Source: an uncultured Ruminococcus sp.
GTDB lineage: Bacteria; Bacillota; Clostridia; Oscillospirales; Acutalibacteraceae
Direction of reading: 5' to 3'
Assembly (NCBI GenBank): GCA_902773265.1
Contig: CACYDZ010000251.1
Location: 1-6,487, forward strand
DNA length: 6,487 nucleotides
Part shown: positions 1 through 4,400 of the stretch, piece by piece
Layout of the letters: every line of letters starts with the position of its first letter
Position numbering within the stretch: the first letter of the stretch is position 1
Position numbers and translations under genes: made by a program
The notes under the pieces: generated by a model
What the model saw: the letters and a program-made list of their open reading frames with translations, nothing else
Database searches by the model: none
Told to the model about the DNA's origin: nothing

Positions 1-301
1 GCTGTTTATCATAGGAAATATTCTTTACTATGCAGTAGGAATTGTGCTGGCATTTGTGTTGAAAGATAACCGTGCTTTTTGCAAGTATATTTGTCCGATA
101 ACAGTATTCCTTAAACCGATGAGTTATTTTTCTTTATTGCGTGTCAGATGTGACAAAGAAAAATGTGTTTCCTGTGGAAAGTGTAAAAAGGTATGTCCTA
201 TGGAAGTAGATATGACGGATAATTCCCGAAAAAGAAAGAATGGAACAGAATGTATTTTATGTTTTGAATGTGTAAAGAACTGTCCCAAAAAGGCGTTATA
301 A
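1..301 (+). CDS. 4Fe-4S binding membrane protein, NapH/YccM-like (C-terminal fragment)
   Basis: The frame is open from base 2 to the TAA at 299-301, so the gene is cut by the left window edge; the internal GTG at 44 is not a believable start. The visible part begins with a hydrophobic stretch that looks like the end of a transmembrane helix. A C-x3-C-P motif (bases about 80-97) follows, then two classical C-x2-C-x2-C-x3-C-P ferredoxin motifs (bases 164-199 and 251-286) that would each ligate a 4Fe-4S cluster. This order matches the C-terminus of NapH/MauN/YccM-type polytopic ferredoxins, which pass electrons at the membrane in anaerobic respiratory or NosR-like systems. Full-length relatives are usually about 250-300 residues, so roughly 99 are seen here. 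The electron donor and acceptor cannot be told. The gene ends 18 bases before the response regulator on the same strand, suggesting one operon. The family call is solid; the precise subfamily is uncertain. Confidence 0.85.
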   Translation, partial: LFIIGNILYYAVGIVLAFVLKDNRAFCKYICPITVFLKPMSYFSLLRVRCDKEKCVSCGKCKKVCPMEVDMTDNSRKRKNGTECILCFECVKNCPKKAL

Positions 302-319
302 CAGAAAGGAAAGTTGAAT

Positions 320-994
320 TTGAGAATATTGCTGGCAGAAGATGAAAAAGAACTTTCGAGGGCATTGACAGCCATACTGAAACACAACAAATATTCCGTT
401 GATGCAGTATATAATGGTCAGGACGCACTGGACTATATTGAAACAGGATTATATGACGGAGTAATATTGGATATCATGATGCCAAAGGTAGACGGCATAA
501 CGGTATTGCAGACCATAAGAAAACAGGGAAACTCTGTACCTGTGATATTACTGACGGCAAAATCAGAGATTGATGACCGTGTAATGGGTCTTGACAGCGG
601 TGCTGACGATTATCTGACCAAACCCTTTTCCACCAAAGAACTTTTAGCGAGAATACGGGCAATGACAAGACGCAAAACAGAAACGACCCATTCTGTACTG
701 ACTTTTGGTAACATCAGCCTCAACAGAACTACATTTGAACTATCGTCACCCAAAAATACTATCAAACTAGCCAATAAAGAATTTCAGATGTTGGAAATGC
801 TGATGACCACACCGGGTAAAATCATTTCCAACGAAGTTTTCATGGAAAAGATATGGGGATATGACAGCGATACAGATTTAAGTGTAGTGTGGGTATATAT
901 TTCTTACCTGAGAAAAAAATTAGCGTCCCTCAATGCGGACATTCAGATTAAAGCCACACGCAACAGAGGATATTCTCTGGAGATGATGAAATGA
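320..994 (+). CDS. OmpR/PhoB-family DNA-binding response regulator
   Basis: This is a two-domain regulator of about 224 residues, the normal length for the family. The receiver domain (residues about 1-115) has the acidic pair in LLAEDE, the phospho-acceptor Asp51 in ILDIMMP, Thr79 in LLTAK and Lys101 in LTKPF. The C-terminal winged-helix domain (about 125-222) ends in the usual recognition helix and wing (VYISYLRKKL, then TRNRGYSLE). It should bind promoter DNA when phosphorylated by the kinase encoded next. Two in-frame TTG starts exist, at 314 and 320. I prefer 320 because it gives the family-typical N-terminus MRILLAEDE and lies 9 bases after the AAAGGA ribosome site (305-310), whereas 314 is only 3 bases away. 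The gene overlaps the kinase gene by ATGA. Its regulon is unknown; the upstream ferredoxin operon is a plausible target by position only. Confidence 0.95.
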   Translation: MRILLAEDEKELSRALTAILKHNKYSVDAVYNGQDALDYIETGLYDGVILDIMMPKVDGITVLQTIRKQGNSVPVILLTAKSEIDDRVMGLDSGADDYLTKPFSTKELLARIRAMTRRKTETTHSVLTFGNISLNRTTFELSSPKNTIKLANKEFQMLEMLMTTPGKIISNEVFMEKIWGYDSDTDLSVVWVYISYLRKKLASLNADIQIKATRNRGYSLEMMK

Positions 995-2214
995 TAAAAA
1001 AGCTCCGAAAAAAATTTATTGCCGTTGCGATGATTTCCGTAATTGTGGTGTTGACGCTGATTATGGGAACGGTCAATATTGCGAATTATCTAAGTATTAA
1101 CGAACGCTATGAGCAAACGCTGGAAATTCTGAAAGAAAACAACGGAGAATTTCCCTTTGATGATTTCCGCCGAAAAGAGAAAAAATTTGAAGACAAATCT
1201 CTTTCCGCCGAAGCACCTTTTGAAACACGCTATTTTACGGTAAGTATGGATAGAAACGGAACAGTTTCTGCAATTAATACAGGGCGGATTTTTGCTGTAT
1301 CGACAAGTACCGCCAAAGAATATGCGGAAACGCTGTTTAACAGCAACAATACCAAAGGGTTTATTGAACATTACAAATATATCCGTATTTCTGATAGTAA
1401 TGGTTATATGTATATTTTCGTTGACTGTGAGAGAGAGTTGAATACATTCCGTTCATTTTTATTTGCGAGTATTGGTATCAGTCTTATAGGGGTGTTGTTT
1501 GTCTTTATTTTAGTGGTGATTTTTTCCGGAATTGCCGTAAGACCTGTTGCGGAAAGCTATGAAAAGCAGAAACGCTTTATTACGGACGCAAGCCACGAAA
1601 TCAAGACCCCGCTTGCGATTATTGATGCAAACACTGAAGTTATTGAGATGATTAACGGTGAGAACGAGTGGTCAGAAAGTATCCGCAATCAGATTAAGCG
1701 ATTAAACTCTCTTACAGAGAAGATGGTATTTCTTTCCCGAATGGACGAGGAAAACTATGTCATGGTGATGGAGGAGTTTTCTTTTTCGGAGGCAGTCAGC
1801 GATACGGCCGAACCGTTTATCACGCTGGCAAATTCAAAGAACAAAGCCCTGACAACCGAGATTGAAGAAAATCTCACGATTAAAGCCAACGAACAATCCA
1901 TTCGACAGCTTATATCCATTTTGCTGGACAATGCGGTAAAATACACCAATGACGGCGGAAATGTAGAAGTAAAACTATTTTCCAAAGGAAAGACAAAAAC
2001 GCTGACCGTTTACAACACTGTCGAGGAGATTCAAAAAGGAAAGTTAGATTTTCTTTTTGAACGCTTTTACCGTTTAGACAGTTCCCGAAATTCCGAAACA
2101 GGAGGCAGTGGAATAGGGTTATCGGTAGCAAAAGCGATTGCCCAATCCAACAACGGCAAAATTTCGGCATACAGTACAGACGGAAAAAGTATTTGTTTTA
2201 CATTTATGATTTAA
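991..2214 (+). CDS. Two-transmembrane sensor histidine kinase
   Basis: This 407-residue kinase is the partner of the response regulator just upstream. The start ATG overlaps the regulator's TGA and is preceded by GGAG at 979-982, 8 bases away, which implies translational coupling. Transmembrane helix 1 spans about residues 9-33. An extracytoplasmic region of about 120 residues follows with no motif I recognise, then helix 2 at about 156-182. The HisKA dimerisation domain carries the phospho-accepting His202 in SHEIKTP. The ATPase domain shows an N box (LLDNAVKYTN, about 311-320), an F box (FERFYRLDSSRN, about 356-367) and a glycine-rich box (GGSGIGLS, 371-378). The usual D-x-G-x-G motif between the N and F boxes is replaced by VYNTVEEI, a degeneration that I recall from other Firmicutes VanS-like kinases. 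No PAS domain and no clear HAMP domain are visible. The sensed signal is unknown. Confidence 0.95.
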   Translation: MIKKLRKKFIAVAMISVIVVLTLIMGTVNIANYLSINERYEQTLEILKENNGEFPFDDFRRKEKKFEDKSLSAEAPFETRYFTVSMDRNGTVSAINTGRIFAVSTSTAKEYAETLFNSNNTKGFIEHYKYIRISDSNGYMYIFVDCERELNTFRSFLFASIGISLIGVLFVFILVVIFSGIAVRPVAESYEKQKRFITDASHEIKTPLAIIDANTEVIEMINGENEWSESIRNQIKRLNSLTEKMVFLSRMDEENYVMVMEEFSFSEAVSDTAEPFITLANSKNKALTTEIEENLTIKANEQSIRQLISILLDNAVKYTNDGGNVEVKLFSKGKTKTLTVYNTVEEIQKGKLDFLFERFYRLDSSRNSETGGSGIGLSVAKAIAQSNNGKISAYSTDGKSICFTFMI

Positions 2215-2468
2215 AGGTTTTGCCCATCAACCTCACAGGCTTTTAAAAAAAAGTCTGACAAAACTTTTATAGCTCATTCCGTTCGGAATGATTAGCTAAG
2301 TGTCAGCTATGAAAATTAAAAGTTTCGGTCAAGCCTTTTCAAAGGCTTGTGGGGTCGAGGGGCAAAGCCCCTCGTGGGGATTTTTAAGGGCAACGCCCTT
2401 AAACTTCCCAAATACAAAACAAAATTTGCGTCAGCAAATTTTGAAATAATTATCAGGAGTGAAGAAGT
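2215..2468. repeat. Intergenic cluster of tandem palindromes between the kinase and esterase genes
   Basis: There is no gene here. The stretch is almost filled with inverted repeats. A compound structure has outer arms 2261-2274 and 2305-2325 (the right arm carries a 7-base insertion) around an inner hairpin at 2275-2290 (CATTCCG/CGGAATG). Four consecutive hairpins follow: 2330-2349 (9 pairs), 2356-2374 (8 GC-rich pairs, AAA loop), 2383-2403 (9 pairs, AAC loop) and 2420-2443 (10 pairs). None is followed by a clear T-run, so they are not simple intrinsic terminators. They may protect or process mRNA, act as a dispersed palindromic repeat, or be remains of a mobile element. The last hairpin ends 11 bases before the esterase ribosome site AGGAG at 2455-2459. 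Confidence 0.7.
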
Positions 2469-3275
2469 ATGATAGCAGAAACAGTGACAGTATTATCCTT
2501 ACCCTATCCGAACAGGGTCAACAGGACAGTGCGGGTATATGTGCCACAGCACGAAGAGGGGGAGAAGTTACCTGTTATTTACATGACAGACGGACAGAAC
2601 CTTTTTGAAGATGACACAGTAAAATTCGGTTGCTGGTACACAAGAGAAACGGTTCGTGAGGAACAGGAAAAGAGTGGTAAAGGGGTCATTATCGTTGGCA
2701 TACACAACGATGAGGGGGGAGATATGCAGCGAACCAGAGAACTCACCCCGAAAGCCATAGGAGAACCGATTACACCTCCCGATATACCTGAAGAAATCAG
2801 AAAACAGATGACACCGGAAGGGGAAATTTTTGCTGATTTCATCATTAATACAGTGATGCCGACAGTAGAAAAGCAGTTTCCCATCAAGACAGGCAGAGAA
2901 AACACAGCATTTTGTGGAAGTTCATGTGGAGGATTAATGGCATTTTTCATGGCCATCAATTATCCTGATATATTTTGCATTTCGGGAGTATTTTCACCTG
3001 TATTTTTCTTTTTCAGTCAGCAAGACCTGAAAAACTGGGTACAAAGCAAGTTACAGGAAACTATGCCGTATCTGTACATCTATACAGGTGGGGGAGATGA
3101 ATTGGAGAAGCAAATCCGGAAGAGTGTGGAACAGACCTATGATAATATTCTGATGGAATGTTACCCTATGGACAAGCTCAACGAAGTTATTATGCCTGAA
3201 TATCGTCATCATGAAAGTGCATGGGAACCGATTTTCAAAGATTTTCTGCATACCTTAAACAATTTTCAAGAGTAG
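2469..3275 (+). CDS. Putative alpha/beta-hydrolase esterase (Esterase D/Fes type)
   Basis: This 268-residue protein has no signal peptide or membrane helix, so it should act in the cytoplasm on ester or thioester substrates. Features typical of the esterase family PF00756 are visible. The strand LPVIYMTDGQNLF (residues 34-46) lies near the oxyanion region. The nucleophile elbow FCGSSCGG fits G-x-S-x-G with Ser152 as nucleophile. An acidic residue near Asp210, in YTGGGDE, may be the catalytic acid. His248 in RHHESAW matches the conserved His-x-E-x-x-W end of these enzymes. Length agrees with the family. The start ATG follows AGGAG by 9 bases. The relatives include enterochelin esterase-like, S-formylglutathione hydrolase-like and carbohydrate acyl esterases, so the substrate is not assignable. 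No partner gene is adjacent; the gene sits alone between two structured non-coding regions. Confidence 0.88.
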   Translation: MIAETVTVLSLPYPNRVNRTVRVYVPQHEEGEKLPVIYMTDGQNLFEDDTVKFGCWYTRETVREEQEKSGKGVIIVGIHNDEGGDMQRTRELTPKAIGEPITPPDIPEEIRKQMTPEGEIFADFIINTVMPTVEKQFPIKTGRENTAFCGSSCGGLMAFFMAINYPDIFCISGVFSPVFFFFSQQDLKNWVQSKLQETMPYLYIYTGGGDELEKQIRKSVEQTYDNILMECYPMDKLNEVIMPEYRHHESAWEPIFKDFLHTLNNFQE

Positions 3276-3286
3276 ATTTTAACTTA

Positions 3287-3353
3287 ATAAAAAACCCATA
3301 GTTTCGTAAACTGATGTCCGTAAAATAAAATCCTTTGCAAGGTTAGGCAGATT
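3287..3353 (+). repeat. 67-base direct repeat, copy 1
   Basis: This copy begins in the A-run before CCCATAG and aligns without gaps to 3685-3751, with about 13 differences in 67 bases (about 81% identity). All but one of the differences are transitions. A small hairpin CCTT-tgc-AAGG (3332-3342) is kept in both copies. A second one, AGTTT-cgt-AAACT (3300-3312), exists only in this copy. The copy starts 12 bases after the esterase stop codon and appears truncated relative to copy 2: the GGGTTT arm that pairs with AAACCC in copy 2 is absent here. Confidence 0.75.
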
Positions 3354-3502
3354 AGTTATCCGTTCTTTAGTTATATTTTGAGATATGATGATATCATTAA
3401 ATGTTCTTTTCTGGAAGCTATCTCTTCATTTTAAAATTTTTACCAAATTTTTAATTTGATTTCAGTAAAAATTGTTATTGTCAGAAATTTTTTGATAATG
3501 AT
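3354..3502. other. AT-rich non-coding spacer with a compound inverted repeat
   Basis: I see no coding signal in this AT-rich stretch. It holds a 10-base perfect palindrome ATGATATCAT at 3388-3397. It also holds a nested inverted repeat with outer arms AATTTTTAC/GTAAAAATT (3435-3443 and 3465-3473) and inner arms CAAAT/ATTTG (3444-3448 and 3454-3458). A further weak stem pairs 3475-3481 with 3492-3498, directly abutting the promoter. These could be operator sites for the promoter at 3503 or a weak end for the esterase transcript. The sequence alone does not decide. Confidence 0.4.
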
Positions 3503-3532
3503 TTGACATATGAATGGAAATAATTATATAAT
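3503..3532 (+). promoter_or_regulatory. Consensus sigma-A promoter
   Basis: TTGACA at 3503-3508 and TATAAT at 3527-3532 are both perfect matches to the housekeeping consensus, with an 18-base spacer. Transcription would start at about 3539-3541. It would run through the stem-rich region at 3540-3791 and then into the DUF6465-like gene, giving a leader of about 320 bases before the ATG at 3860. This is the clearest promoter in the window. Confidence 0.85.
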
Positions 3533-3539
3533 AGACAAG

Positions 3540-3791
3540 GTCTTCATGTCACACTTTTTTGAGAGTGTGAGAATTAAGATACAGTGTATATTTTATCCTG
3601 ATAGAGTGATAAATTATACAAAAGGTTTTTAAAAGTTGTCCGTAAGACAATAGTACCGTAGGAAGTGCGGGAAGGGTTTGCCTCATAAAAAACCCATAGC
3701 CTCAAAAACTGATGTTTGTAGAATGAAATCCTTCACAAGGTTGGGTGGATTGAAGGAAGCTCCTGTTTTTGTAGGCGATGAGTACTTCACT
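3540..3791 (+). ncRNA. Candidate structured RNA or IS200/IS605-type omega-RNA-like element
   Basis: The region lies just after a perfect promoter, has no convincing ORF, and contains successive stems: 3549-3555 with 3564-3570; 3586-3597 with 3608-3619 (12 positions, one mismatch); 3636-3640 with 3646-3650; GGGTTT 3674-3679 with AAACCC 3690-3695; and CCTT 3730-3733 with AAGG 3737-3740. It ends in an imperfect hairpin GGAAGCTCC...GAGTACTTCAC (3755-3790), whose outline resembles the right ends of IS200/IS605 elements in Clostridia. Omega-RNAs of TnpB systems end at such a right end, with the guide immediately downstream. No tnpB remnant is visible, so this could be a protein-less derivative. Other readings are an unrelated small RNA or the untranslated leader of the next gene. 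The RNA nature is inferred from structure and promoter, and the family assignment is tentative. Confidence 0.45.
3685..3751 (+). repeat. 67-base direct repeat, copy 2
   Basis: This is the second copy of the sequence at 3287-3353, exactly 398 bases further on. It lies inside the candidate structured RNA: its A-run and CCC form the 3' arm of the GGGTTT/AAACCC stem. It is followed directly by the GGAAGCTCC...CTTCAC hairpin, to which copy 1 has no close equivalent. The near-total bias to transitions between the copies could reflect G-U tolerant RNA pairing or ordinary decay. Confidence 0.75.
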
Positions 3792-3859
3792 TACTGTATA
3801 CACAGTCTGTTTTCGGGAAGATGTGTGTCGGTAAAAATTTGAGAAAGAAGGTATTTTTA

Positions 3860-4219
3860 ATGCCCAGAAAGAAAAAGACAGAAGAAGCTGCACAGACAGT
3901 TGCAGAAGTAAAAGAAGTTGAAGGAGTACAGGTTATTGAAGGAGTTGTAGCAGAGGAAAAACCTGCGAAGAAAACGACAAAGAAAACTACGCCCAGAAAG
4001 AAAAAGGCAGTAGAACCTGTTATTGACTTTTTCGTAGAATTTAACGGTGTACAGGAATCCTATGCGAATGTTATTGAGAATATCAAGAAATCTTATTTTG
4101 CTGAAAACGAGGGTGCAGTTATCAACGAACTCAAGATTTATCTCAAGCCACAGGACAACAAGGCTTACTGTGTTATCAACGGCGAAATCAATTACGATAT
4201 GGATGTTTATTTTGTCTGA
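3860..4219 (+). CDS. Lysine-rich small protein, DUF6465-like
   Basis: The protein has 119 residues, starting at MPRKKKTEE. The ATG at 3860 is preceded by AAGAAGG (3845-3851) 8 bases away, a good ribosome site, so the longer frame from 3821 is not needed. The N-terminal half (residues 1-50) is low complexity, with KKTTKKTT-type basic stretches interrupted by an acidic-hydrophobic segment, and is probably disordered. The C-terminal half (about 53-119) looks folded: a strand (DFFVEFNG), a helix (ANVIENIKKSYF), then strands (INELKIYLKP, KAYCVINGE, DMDVYFV). This architecture matches what I recall of DUF6465 proteins of Clostridia, whose function is unknown. A histone-like or nucleic-acid-binding role would fit the basic tail, but that is speculation. 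It is likely transcribed from the promoter at 3503 and ends just before a strong terminator. Confidence 0.85.
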   Translation: MPRKKKTEEAAQTVAEVKEVEGVQVIEGVVAEEKPAKKTTKKTTPRKKKAVEPVIDFFVEFNGVQESYANVIENIKKSYFAENEGAVINELKIYLKPQDNKAYCVINGEINYDMDVYFV

Positions 4220-4232
4220 TATTTTTACGAAC

Positions 4233-4272
4233 AAAACACGGGAACTTTTATATAAAAGTTCCCGTGTTTTTC
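4233..4272 (+). terminator. Strong intrinsic terminator, probably bidirectional
   Basis: An 18-base perfect inverted repeat has arms 4233-4250 and 4253-4270 around a GC core (CACGGGAAC/GTTCCCGTG). The right arm ends in a TTTTT run at 4267-4271, and the left arm starts with AAAA, which gives TTTT on the - strand. It lies 13 bases after the DUF6465-like stop codon. It can also stop transcripts of the converging LRR/Ig gene. Confidence 0.9.
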
Positions 4273-4313
4273 AGGTTAAGGGTGCTACTCTTAGCAATCC
4301 CACCAAAGGTTCT

Positions 4314-4348
4314 GTTTTTGTCCACTTTCCCAAAAAGTGGACAAAAAC
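4314..4348. repeat. 15-base-pair perfect hairpin between convergent genes
   Basis: The arms at 4314-4328 and 4334-4348 are perfectly complementary (core GTCCACTTT/AAAGTGGAC) with a CCCAA loop. On both strands the arm after the loop ends in A rather than T, so it is not a classic intrinsic terminator on either strand. The + strand has only CTTTT after it. It may help stabilise or end transcripts of the - strand gene, or be a dispersed palindromic repeat. The remaining intergenic sequence (4273-4400) shows nothing else. Confidence 0.65.
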
Positions 4349-4400
4349 TTTTAACTCATTCATCTATGCCATAGATATAGAAAAAGAAGTCCTTAATAAA

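Noticed and set aside
2236..2257. Possible intrinsic terminator of the two-component operon (CAGGCTTTT...AAAAGTCTG)
   Set aside because: The stem has a G-U pair and mostly A-U pairs and lacks a U-tract directly after it; TTTT only appears 7 bases further on. It is too weak to call.
3636..3760. Group I intron (IStron) core
   Set aside because: AGTGCGGGAA looks a little like a P element, but I could not find the matching R and S core elements, so there is no support for a self-splicing intron.
3792..3830. Terminator before the DUF6465-like gene (ACACA...TGTGT stem)
   Set aside because: The stem has a bulge and is followed by CGGTAAAAA rather than a T-run, so it should not terminate efficiently.
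3702..3893. Short - strand frame across the repeat copy and the DUF6465 start
   Set aside because: It has no ribosome site and no motif, and it crosses both a structured region and the start of a well-supported gene.
3855..4234. Long - strand frame opposite the DUF6465-like gene, and the + strand frame at 4047-4472
   Set aside because: Both are composition shadows of real genes; neither has a ribosome site or recognisable motifs, and the + strand one runs through a strong terminator.
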